A DNA stretch of 64,000 bases from assembly GCF_031456275.1 (NCBI RefSeq), contig NZ_JAVDUI010000001.1, forward strand, positions 1,880,965 to 1,944,964, in the 5' to 3' direction. The translations under genes and the position numbers were made by a program. The notes under the pieces were generated by a model. It was not told the DNA's origin, made no database searches, and saw only the letters and a list, made by a program, of their open reading frames with translations. Of this stretch, positions 23,962-31,397 are shown piece after piece; positions within the stretch are counted from its first letter, which is position 1, and every line of letters begins with the position of its first letter. Source of the stretch: Falsarthrobacter nasiphocae. GTDB lineage: Bacteria; Actinomycetota; Actinomycetes; Actinomycetales; Micrococcaceae.

Positions 23962-26900
23962 AACCCCTTGAGGGCCTGCCGGACGCGCTTCTCGGAGACG
24001 GTGTACGCCGTCTTCATGCCCGGGGCGAAGAGGCTGACGCGCAGCTCCTCGATCATCCAGCGGACCTCGGCGAGCCTCGCCGGGATGGCGCGGGTCTTCG
24101 GGACGCGGGCCACCGCGTCGTCGTAGGCGTCCTCGAGGTCCTGGATGAGCGTCATCGTCGCGGTGTCCTTGGCGATCGCGTTCGGGGCGCGGTCGAGCCG
24201 CACCTGGGCCGCCTGGAGGTAGCGCGGCAGGTGCTGCAGATGCTCGTGCCCCGTCGCGGCCACGAACCCCGGGTACACGAGCTGGGACAGCTGCGAGGAG
24301 ATGTCGGCCGCGAGGGGGGCGAGGGCGGGCGTCGGGCTCTTGACGGCCACCGTGAGCGTCAGTGCGCGGGAGAGCGTCTGCTCGACGACGGCCGTCACCT
24401 GGAAGACCGTGTCGATCAGCTCGGCGCGAATCTCGTCGAAGACCCTGTCGAACGCCGCCTTTGTGCGCGGCAGCCGCTCCGGCACGCGAGTGAGCAGCTT
24501 GTCCACGGCGGCCTGCGTGCAGTCGTCCACGAGCGCCGCCACCGAGCCGTGCGGGTTCTGGCTGAACGTCAGTCTCTCCTTGTTGCTCAGGTGGTCGACG
24601 ACGTACCGCTGTGGTGAGGGCAGCGTGCAGACGAGGAGCCGGATCAGGCCCTGGCGGTGCGCTGTGTCGGCCTCCTCCCGCTCGGAGAAGATCCGCACGC
24701 CCGCGGTCGCCTTGCCGCTCGCGGGCTTCTCGTCGACGAGGGCCGGATAGCCTGTGACGGCGTGACCGGCGGATGTGCCGCCCACGGTCGCCGGCAGCTC
24801 ATCGAGGTCCTTGGGCCATGAGGTGAGCCCCGTGCGCTCGCGGGCTGCGGAGGTCGCCGCGGCTGTGCCTGCGGGGGTCGCGAGGGGCCCCGGAAGGCTG
24901 GCCGTCTTGCCGCCTGGCCCGCCCTTGCGGCCGGCCTGAGGACGGGCTGCGCCCTGATCTGCGGGCGTCCCCTGCGCGCCCCGCCCGCTCTGGCCCTTCT
25001 TCGGCGCGCGCCGCTTGGCGGCGTCGAGGTGGGCTTGCATCGCCGTCGGGTCGACGGACGCGGCCACGGCCGTGCGGACCTGGGGGGCGAGCTCGTCCTG
25101 GAGCGCGGCGAGGTCCATGCTCTCGCCGAGCATCTGGCCGCGCGCGCCCAGGACCCGGTACGTCATGCGCAGGTGGGGCGGGACCTTGTCCCACTCGAAG
25201 GCGGACGGGTCCACGACATGGCCCTTGAGGCGGCGCAGCGTCAGCGCGAGGGCCTCCGGGAGGTCGTCGGTCTCGGGGGAGAAGTCCTCCGTGAGCTTCG
25301 CCAGCGCCTGCCGGGCCACGTCCGGGGCGGGGACGAAGTGGCGGCGCTCGGACTTCGGCAGGGACTTGATGAGCGCCGTGATGAGCTCCTCTCGCAGGCC
25401 CGGGATGAGCCAGAGGAACGGCCGCTCCGAGAGCTGGTTGAGGATGACGACGGGCACGTGGACGGTGACGCCGTCCGCCGGGTTGGGCGCCGCTCCGGGC
25501 GCCACGGGGTGGAACTCGTAGGACAGGTCCAGGTCCACCGCGCCGAACGGCCACGTCTTGGGAAAGTCGTCGATGTTGAGCTCGTCCGCCGCGTCGCTCG
25601 CGGCGCTGTCCCGGTCGAGGTGCAGGAGCTCGGGGTCCTCCCGGGAGGCCTGCTTCCACCACGAGTCGAAGTGTCGCTCCGAGACGACCTTGGGGCCGAT
25701 CCTCGCGTCGTAGAACTCGAACAGGGCCTCGTCGTCGAGGCGCAGGTCCGCACGCCGAGTGCGCGTCTCGAGGTCCTCGAGCTCGGCGAGGACGGCCCGG
25801 TTGTGGTGGAAGAACGCGTGCCGCGTCTGCCAGTCGCCCTCGACGAGCGCGTGCCGGATGAACAGCTCGCGGGCCAGGGCGGGGTCCACGCGGCTGTAGT
25901 TGACGCGGCGCTGGGAGACGAGCGTGACGCCGAAGAGCGTGACCTTCTCGTACGCCATGACGGCGCCCTGCTTCCGGGACCAGTGCGGCTCGGAGTACTG
26001 GCGCTTGACGAGGTGCGGGGCCACGAGCTCCACCCAGGCCGGGTCGATCGCGGCGACCGTGCGGGCCCACAGGCGGCTCGTCTCCACGAGCTCGGCCGCC
26101 ATGACGAACTCGGGCTTCTTCTTGAACAGCGCGCTGCCCGGGAACACGTTGAAGCGGATCCCGCGGGCGCCGGCGTATTCGCGCTTGGCGTCGTCGTACG
26201 CACCGATCTGGCCGAGGAGGCCCACGAGGAGGCTCTGGTGGATCGTGTCCTCGCGGCCGGCCGGGTCCACCGCGCTAGAAGGCACGGGGATGCGGATCTG
26301 CTTGAGGACGCGGCGCAGCTGCGTGACGAGCTCTTGCCACTCGCGCACGCGGAGGTAGTTGATGTGCTCCGCCTTGCAGAGGCGGCGGAAGGCGCTCGAG
26401 GACAGCTCGGCCTGCTTCTCCTGGAGGTACACCCACAGGTTGAGGAAGCCGATGAAGTCGGACTTGTCGTCCGCGAAGCGCTTGTGGAGGGTGGCCGCGC
26501 GCTCCTTGGCGCCCTCGTCCTGGCTGGGGCGCTCGCGGGGGTCCTGGATGGTCAGGGCGGCCGTGAGGACCACGACCTCCTGGAGCGCGCCCCGGGACTC
26601 GGCCTCGAGGACCATGCGGGCCAGGCGCGGGTCGAGGGGGATGCGGGAGAGCTTGCGGCCCAGGGGCGTGAGCGTGCCGTTCTTCTCGAGGGCACCGAGC
26701 TCGGTCAAGAGGGCCACGCCGTCGCTCACCGCGCGGGACGCGGGAGGCTGGACGAACGGGAACGCGGCGACCTCCTTGGCCTCGCGGGCCACGCCGATGC
26801 TCGCCATCTGGAGGATGACGGAGGCGAGGTTGGTGCGGAGGATCTCGGGGTCCGTGTACTCCGGCCGGGACTCGAAGTCCTCCTCGGAGTAGAGGCGGAT

Positions 26901-28049
26901 GGCGATGCCGTCGCTGACGCGGCCAGAGCGGCCGGAGCGCTGACGGGCGCTCGCCTGGCTGATCCGCTCGATGGGCAGGCGCTGGACCTTGGTCCGCGGC
27001 GAGTATCGCGAGATGCGCGCCGTGCCCGTGTCGATCACGTACTTGATGCCCGGCACGGTCAGGGACGTCTCGGCGACGTTCGTGGCGAGCACGATCCGCG
27101 GGCGGCCCGAGGGCTTGAAGATCCGCGACTGCTCCTCGAGGGACAGGCGGCCGTAGAGGGGGAGCACTTGCGTTCCCGTGAGGCGCCGGTTGCGCTCGAT
27201 ATGTCCCTCGAGCATCTGCGCCGCCTCGCGGATCTCGCGCTCGCCGGAGAAGAACACGAGAATGTCGCCGGGCGCCTCCTTGGACAGCTCGTCCACGGCG
27301 TCCCGAACCCCGTCGAGCGGGTCCCTGTCGTCCTCCAGCTCGTCGTCGAGCTCCTCGTCCGCGGCCGCCTCGAGCGGCCGGTACCGGATCTCCACCGGGA
27401 AGGTGCGCCCCGAGACCTCGATGATGGGCGCCAGGGCGGGCCCGTCGTCGCCCCCAGAGCCCGACGACGACCCGCCGGACTCTTCCGCCGCTGTCTCCGC
27501 GGCCCCCGCCGCGAAGTGGGCGGCGAAGCGCTCGGGGTCGATCGTCGCGGACGTGATGACGATCTTCAGGTCCGGCCGCTGCGGCATGATCCGCCGGAGG
27601 TAGCCCAAGAGGAAGTCGATGTTGAGGCTGCGCTCGTGGGCCTCGTCGACGATGATCGCGCCGTACTTGGTGAGGAGGGGATCGTGCTGGATCTCCGCGA
27701 GGAGGATGCCGTCCGTCATGAGCTTGACGCGGGTGGCGCGCGAGGACTCGTCCGTGAAGCGGACCTGGTAGCCCACGGTCTCGCCGAGCTTCTCCCCGAG
27801 CTCTTCCGCGATGCGCTCCGCGACGGAGCGGGCCGCGATACGGCGCGGCTGGGTGTGGCCGATGATCCGCGGGCGGCCGTCGGGGCCGGGCTCGGCGAGG
27901 CCGAGCTCGAGCAGCATCTTCGGCAGCTGGGTGGTCTTGCCGGAACCGGTCTCGCCGGCGACGATGACGACCTGGTTCTCGCGGACGGCCTTCATGATGT
28001 CGTCCCGGCGCGCGGAGACGGGAAGGGAAGCGGGGTACGTGATGTCCAT
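23958..28049 (-). CDS. hrpA: ATP-dependent RNA helicase HrpA (DEAH box)
   Basis: A 1363-aa DEAH-box helicase. Motif I GETGSGKTTQ is at residues 32-41, motif II is DEAHERSLN, then come motif III (TSATID), motif V/VI (ATNVAETSLTVPG, QRSGRSGRVSDG), the ratchet-like and OB-fold regions and the large DUF3418 C-terminal part typical of bacterial HrpA. In E. coli, HrpA rescues stalled or collided ribosomes on mRNA. A low-complexity Gly/Ala/Pro insertion (about residues 1010-1090) separates the C-terminal modules. The gene is divergent from the peptide/E1 cluster, sharing a 239-base intergenic region. Confidence 0.95.
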   Translation of the reverse strand: MDITYPASLPVSARRDDIMKAVRENQVVIVAGETGSGKTTQLPKMLLELGLAEPGPDGRPRIIGHTQPRRIAARSVAERIAEELGEKLGETVGYQVRFTDESSRATRVKLMTDGILLAEIQHDPLLTKYGAIIVDEAHERSLNIDFLLGYLRRIMPQRPDLKIVITSATIDPERFAAHFAAGAAETAAEESGGSSSGSGGDDGPALAPIIEVSGRTFPVEIRYRPLEAAADEELDDELEDDRDPLDGVRDAVDELSKEAPGDILVFFSGEREIREAAQMLEGHIERNRRLTGTQVLPLYGRLSLEEQSRIFKPSGRPRIVLATNVAETSLTVPGIKYVIDTGTARISRYSPRTKVQRLPIERISQASARQRSGRSGRVSDGIAIRLYSEEDFESRPEYTDPEILRTNLASVILQMASIGVAREAKEVAAFPFVQPPASRAVSDGVALLTELGALEKNGTLTPLGRKLSRIPLDPRLARMVLEAESRGALQEVVVLTAALTIQDPRERPSQDEGAKERAATLHKRFADDKSDFIGFLNLWVYLQEKQAELSSSAFRRLCKAEHINYLRVREWQELVTQLRRVLKQIRIPVPSSAVDPAGREDTIHQSLLVGLLGQIGAYDDAKREYAGARGIRFNVFPGSALFKKKPEFVMAAELVETSRLWARTVAAIDPAWVELVAPHLVKRQYSEPHWSRKQGAVMAYEKVTLFGVTLVSQRRVNYSRVDPALARELFIRHALVEGDWQTRHAFFHHNRAVLAELEDLETRTRRADLRLDDEALFEFYDARIGPKVVSERHFDSWWKQASREDPELLHLDRDSAASDAADELNIDDFPKTWPFGAVDLDLSYEFHPVAPGAAPNPADGVTVHVPVVILNQLSERPFLWLIPGLREELITALIKSLPKSERRHFVPAPDVARQALAKLTEDFSPETDDLPEALALTLRRLKGHVVDPSAFEWDKVPPHLRMTYRVLGARGQMLGESMDLAALQDELAPQVRTAVAASVDPTAMQAHLDAAKRRAPKKGQSGRGAQGTPADQGAARPQAGRKGGPGGKTASLPGPLATPAGTAAATSAARERTGLTSWPKDLDELPATVGGTSAGHAVTGYPALVDEKPASGKATAGVRIFSEREEADTAHRQGLIRLLVCTLPSPQRYVVDHLSNKERLTFSQNPHGSVAALVDDCTQAAVDKLLTRVPERLPRTKAAFDRVFDEIRAELIDTVFQVTAVVEQTLSRALTLTVAVKSPTPALAPLAADISSQLSQLVYPGFVAATGHEHLQHLPRYLQAAQVRLDRAPNAIAKDTATMTLIQDLEDAYDDAVARVPKTRAIPARLAEVRWMIEELRVSLFAPGMKTAYTVSEKRVRQALKGF

Positions 28050-28204
28050 GGTTGCACTCGAGTCTACCGAGCGGGCCCGAGAGCCGCGGCGGGTGGCGGG
28101 GCCGAGCGTTGAGCCGCCGTTGCTGCGCTAGCCGCACCCTTGCCTCGCCTGAGAGACAAGAAGAGCCGCAGTGGAGCGTCCTCACTGGGATAGAGACCAC
28201 AGAC

Positions 28205-28233
28205 TTGTCTTGTACGCATGGATGTGATATATA
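28205..28233 (+). promoter_or_regulatory. Promoter of the peptide/E1/ABC cluster
   Basis: TTGTCT (28205-28210), an exact 17-base spacer and TATATA (28228-28233) form the most consensus-like promoter in the window, set in an AT-rich pocket unlike the surrounding DNA. The start would fall near 28240, giving a ~49-base leader before the peptide ATG at 28289. Confidence 0.7.
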
Positions 28234-28288
28234 TTGCAGTAGGCGCGATCAAGCGTCGCTTGGCTCGAGTCGGAGAGAGGAGGGAGTC

Positions 28289-28348
28289 ATGACGTTTGCA
28301 GCAGCAGCCCCGGTCCGGGACATCCAGATCAGCTGGGGTGTCGTCTAG
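28289..28348 (+). CDS. Candidate 19-aa precursor peptide of an E1-modified ribosomal peptide
   Basis: A tiny gene encoding MTFAAAAPVRDIQISWGVV. It has a very strong ribosome binding site (GAGAGGAGGGAG, 28275-28286) four to eight bases before the ATG and sits just downstream of a consensus-like promoter, followed by a stem-loop and then an E1/MccB-like gene. The layout matches microcin C (mccA, hairpin, mccB) and pantocin-type loci, where a short unprotected peptide is adenylated by the E1 enzyme. The N-terminal part is hydrophobic (FAAAAPV) and the C-terminus polar then aromatic (RDIQISWGVV). It ends in Val, not the Asn required by MccB. That the peptide is made and modified is inference; the strong signal for translation is seen directly. 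Confidence 0.68.
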   Translation: MTFAAAAPVRDIQISWGVV

Positions 28349-28359
28349 GAACCTACGCG

Positions 28360-28392
28360 GTGTGCCGCATCGTCAGTGGCGGTGCGGCACAC
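28360..28392 (+). terminator. Stem-loop between peptide and E1 genes (attenuator-like)
   Basis: A perfect 10-bp stem GTGTGCCGCA (28360-28369) / TGCGGCACAC (28383-28392) with a 13-base loop, followed by TTCTT. It starts 11 bases after the peptide stop codon. A partial terminator here would give much more peptide mRNA than enzyme mRNA; in the microcin C operon a hairpin at the same place does exactly this and is controlled by the ribosome on mccA. Confidence 0.68.
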
Positions 28393-28423
28393 TTCTTGAA
28401 GTTTTCGCGGAAGGAGAGAATAG

Positions 28424-29566
28424 GTGCAGCTTAAGCTAAAAGAGTCTATTCCATACTATCGAATGGAAAGTGGCCGCATTCGGGTTGGCGCTGAAAGAGG
28501 CGTAACAATGGAGTTCGATGACCCGGATGGTCAGCTTCTGACGATGCTGGAGGTGTTGGATGGGCGATCCGTCGAGTCTATCGTTTCCCATGTGCGTCAG
28601 CGGCATTCTGGTCTTTCGGAAACCGATGTTCATGAGGGCCTTCGAGTTCTCGACCAGTACGGGTTCCTTAAGGATGTCGACGCGCGTGAGGGTTCAGTTG
28701 AGAAGTCTCTCATTCCGACGCAAAATTTTTTCGACGGGTTTCATCGTGTTTTCGATAGGAAGCGCCCGAGGGTTGAGGCTATTTCTGAGGCGCGCGTTGT
28801 TGTCCTTGGTCTAGGCGGTGGTGGTAGCAACGTTGCCACAATGCTTGTAGGGGCTGGGGTTCGGCAATTGACCATTCTGGACTTCGACCTCGTGGAGACA
28901 GGAAATCTCGGCCGGCAATTTCTATACAAACTCGATGATGTCGGTCTCTCCAAAGTGGACGTGGCGACACGGAACCTCTCGCGGATGGCAGAATCTCTGA
29001 ACATTACTCCGGTTGAGATGAAAGTTACGTCATCAGAAGAGCTTAGACCGATCATCAAGGGAGCGGACATCGTTGTCTGCTTGATCGATGAGCCGAGGTT
29101 CCTCATCCAGCGAATGGTGAATCAGGCCTGTGTTCGCGAGGGTGTGACCTGTGTCTATGGATTTTCGTTCAATTTCACGGGCCGAGTTTACTCCGTCATT
29201 CCGCATGACTCGGGGTGCTTCGACTGCCTCCAGGTATACTACTCCCGCGTCGATCCAGAATTCGCAGACCAGTTCAAAGCCCTGGAGGATAGTGGATTTA
29301 GACCACCCTCTTCGGCCTATCCTCCGGCGATGATGCAACTATGCAGTTCAATCTCGGATGAAGTGGTACGTCTTATCAACTCGTACAGTGAGCCTATGTC
29401 TGTGGGTCGGCAGCTCGAGGTCAACTATGTCAGTCGTCGGTGCGAAACGGTTCTTGAATGGGATCGTGACGAGCGTGACTGCCCTACATGTGGATCCGGG
29501 AACTATGACGACTGGCCGATCTTTCAAATCCAGAATCGATTCCACCCATCCGCAGGGCAGAAATGA
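28424..29566 (+). CDS. ThiF/MccB-like E1 adenylating enzyme with N-terminal RRE-like region
   Basis: A 380-aa E1-superfamily enzyme. Residues ~1-90 look like a PqqD/RRE-type winged fold (short strands SGRIRVG, GVTMEFDDPDGQLLTMLEVLDGRSVESIV, and helix DVHEGLRVLDQYGFL), as in MccB and PaaA. The adenylation domain has GLGGGGSN (129-136), the signature DFDLVETGNLGRQF (153-166) and later D222 in CLIDEP. Four zinc Cys are present in two CxxC pairs: C265/C268 and C353/C356. There is no obvious catalytic Cys for thioester transfer, which again resembles MccB. Known relatives adenylate a peptide carboxylate with ATP; the substrate here is most likely the upstream 19-mer. GTG start with AAGGAGA seven bases upstream. 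GC content is visibly below that of neighbours, with many codons ending in A/T, suggesting transfer. Confidence 0.85.
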   Translation: MQLKLKESIPYYRMESGRIRVGAERGVTMEFDDPDGQLLTMLEVLDGRSVESIVSHVRQRHSGLSETDVHEGLRVLDQYGFLKDVDAREGSVEKSLIPTQNFFDGFHRVFDRKRPRVEAISEARVVVLGLGGGGSNVATMLVGAGVRQLTILDFDLVETGNLGRQFLYKLDDVGLSKVDVATRNLSRMAESLNITPVEMKVTSSEELRPIIKGADIVVCLIDEPRFLIQRMVNQACVREGVTCVYGFSFNFTGRVYSVIPHDSGCFDCLQVYYSRVDPEFADQFKALEDSGFRPPSSAYPPAMMQLCSSISDEVVRLINSYSEPMSVGRQLEVNYVSRRCETVLEWDRDERDCPTCGSGNYDDWPIFQIQNRFHPSAGQK

Positions 29567-29581
29567 GGAGGTGCTTCGAAG

Positions 29582-30484
29582 ATGTTGCGCATCGAGTCCA
29601 TCTCAAAGCGGTACGGAAAGGGGCCGCTCGTCAATGACGCGGTCTCGATCGAGCTTCGTCCGGGCGAGCTGACGGCGCTCATCGGGCACAACGGGGCCGG
29701 GAAGACGACGCTCCTGTCCCAAATCTGCGGGGTCGTGCGCCCCACGAGCGGCGACATCCGGTTCGGGGAAGTCTCGTTCGTGTCCCAGCCGGACCTGGCG
29801 CGGCGCGCGTGTTCGCTCATGGCCCAGCTCCACGCGCCCATTCAGGGGATGACGCCGCGGGCCATGATCTCGTCCGTGGCGCGCCTCAGGGGCGCGTCGG
29901 CGGCGGACGCGCAGGCGCGGACGGCCGATGTCATCGAGCGGTTGAGCATCGGCGAGTGGGCGGACAAGCCCGGCCAGAAGCTCTCGGGCGGCCTCAGGCG
30001 CATGACGAGCTACGCCATGGCCGTGGTCCTGCCGCCGCCAATCCTCCTCATCGACGAGCCGACGAACGACGTCGACCCGCAGCGCCGCCCCGTCATCTGG
30101 CGGGACCTTCGGGGGCTCGCGGAGGACGGGCACATCGTCGTCGTCGTGAGTCACAACCTCCTGGAGGTGGAGCGCGCCGCTGACCGAGTTGTCCTCATGA
30201 AGGAGGCCAAGGTGGTCATGGACGGCACGCCCCAGAGCATTGCAGCGGCGGCCGGGGCGTCCACGCTCAAGGTGCTCTGGGCGGGGGAGTCCCAGGCAGA
30301 GGGCCTCCCGCCGAACCTCGGGGTTAGCGCCGAGCTGCCCCGCCAGACGAGCATCCTCCTCGCCCCGGCGCAGGTCCCGGACGCCGCTCGGTGGGCTGCC
30401 GGCCTCACCGAGTCCGGCGTGGCCGAGTCCTTCGTCCTCGAGCCGATGAGCCTTGAGAACGTCTACGGAAAGGCGCACGAATGA
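29582..30484 (+). CDS. ABC transporter ATP-binding protein of the peptide cluster
   Basis: A 300-aa ABC ATPase: Walker A GHNGAGKT (35-42), signature LSGGLRR (134-140), Walker B ILLIDEPTNDVDP (154-166), H-loop VVVVSHN. Residues ~215-300 form an extra C-terminal domain as in ABC-2 exporters of the drug/bacteriocin type. GAGGAGGTG lies right before the ATG, and the gene begins 15 bases after the E1 stop, so it is in the same operon. It probably powers export of the modified peptide and/or self-protection. Unlike the E1 gene, its base composition is like the chromosome, so the operon is a mosaic. Confidence 0.88.
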   Translation: MLRIESISKRYGKGPLVNDAVSIELRPGELTALIGHNGAGKTTLLSQICGVVRPTSGDIRFGEVSFVSQPDLARRACSLMAQLHAPIQGMTPRAMISSVARLRGASAADAQARTADVIERLSIGEWADKPGQKLSGGLRRMTSYAMAVVLPPPILLIDEPTNDVDPQRRPVIWRDLRGLAEDGHIVVVVSHNLLEVERAADRVVLMKEAKVVMDGTPQSIAAAAGASTLKVLWAGESQAEGLPPNLGVSAELPRQTSILLAPAQVPDAARWAAGLTESGVAESFVLEPMSLENVYGKAHE

Positions 30485-31254
30485 AGACCACCTCACCGGA
30501 CCTCGCCATCCCGAGGGGCCACAGCGCACTTCGGTCCTACGTCGAGCTGACGCGGTTCACGTTCCTGCGAAACAAGGGGGAGCTGCCGTTCTATCTCATC
30601 CTGCAGATGCTCGTCAGCGGCTCCGTCATCTTCGGCCTGGCCATTATGGCGGACACGTCCCAGGCGGAGTGGACGCGGCACCTGGCCGCTGGCTCGTGGG
30701 CACTGAGCCTCATGATGATCGGCTGCCTCGTGGTTCCCACCAAGATGGCGTCCTCCCTCCTCGATGGCTTCCAGGAGTTCCAGAGGACGCTGCCCATCCC
30801 GCGGCCCGTCCTCCTCCTGGCGGACGCCACCGTCTGGTCGCTCGCGTGTCTGCCGGGATTCCTCGTCTCCATCGGGCTCGCGGTTCTGCACCTGGGCGTG
30901 CGGCCCACGGTGGACGGCCGGACGCTCATCCTCGTCCTGGCCGCGCTCCTCGCGTACCTCATGATCGGCTACTCGGTGGCCCTGTGGATCCCGCCCGCCA
31001 TGGCCGGCCTCGTCCAGCAGGTGATCATCCTCGGCGCCATGCTGTTCTCGCCCATCACGTACCCCGCGGACCGGATCCCGGACTGGGCCGTGGTGGTGCA
31101 CAGCATCCTGCCCTTCACACCCGCAGCGAACCTCGTCCGGGAGGGCTTCTTCCCCACGGGGGCTGGCCCGGCGTGGACGGACCTCGTCTCGGTCGTCGCG
31201 TGGGGCGCGCTCTTCTTCGTCCTCGCCCTCAAGGGGGTCGCGCGGCGCGGCTGA
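30481..31254 (+). CDS. ABC-2 type permease of the peptide cluster
   Basis: A 257-aa membrane protein with six hydrophobic segments (about residues 35-58, 64-85, 108-135, 145-170, 178-198, 230-252), the ABC-2 exporter layout. The ATG overlaps the ATPase stop (ATGA), and no other membrane partner is nearby, so the two form one transporter. The motif around LFSPITYPADRIPDWAVVVHSILPFTPAANLVREGFF is typical of ABC-2 permeases for drugs, lipids or peptides. Last gene of the cluster, followed by two hairpins. Confidence 0.85.
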   Translation: MKTTSPDLAIPRGHSALRSYVELTRFTFLRNKGELPFYLILQMLVSGSVIFGLAIMADTSQAEWTRHLAAGSWALSLMMIGCLVVPTKMASSLLDGFQEFQRTLPIPRPVLLLADATVWSLACLPGFLVSIGLAVLHLGVRPTVDGRTLILVLAALLAYLMIGYSVALWIPPAMAGLVQQVIILGAMLFSPITYPADRIPDWAVVVHSILPFTPAANLVREGFFPTGAGPAWTDLVSVVAWGALFFVLALKGVARRG

Positions 31255-31268
31255 CGCGCAGGCGGGCC

Positions 31269-31353
31269 GGCACCCTGCACAGGGGTGCCCGCCGCCGCAC
31301 ACACGAGACGCGCGAGAGGCCCGCGTCTCCCGGGTCTGGGAGGCGCGGGCCTC
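31269..31353 (+). terminator. Double hairpin ending the peptide operon
   Basis: Two stems follow the permease stop. The first is GGCACCC (31269-31275) with GGGTGCC (31283-31289). The larger second one is GAGGCCCGCGTCTCCC (31316-31331) pairing with 31338-31353 with one mismatch. They stand between the operon and the convergent RclA-like gene and may serve both. Confidence 0.72.
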
Positions 31354-31397
31354 GCGCGGCTTGAGGCACCGTGACTGCGCCGCTGAGATCTACGTGA

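Noticed and set aside
25029-28112. Very long open frame opposite hrpA (1027 codons)
   Set aside because: Same antisense effect of high GC; translation is compositionally biased and motif-free.
28219-28293. A 24-codon frame (ATG 28219) just before the peptide gene, whose TGA overlaps the peptide ATG
   Set aside because: Its start codon lies inside the promoter before the -10 box, and there is no ribosome binding site.
28052-28348. A 98-codon frame that ends with the 19-aa peptide
   Set aside because: It would cross the promoter and begins beside the hrpA start; the strong ribosome site is placed for the internal ATG at 28289.
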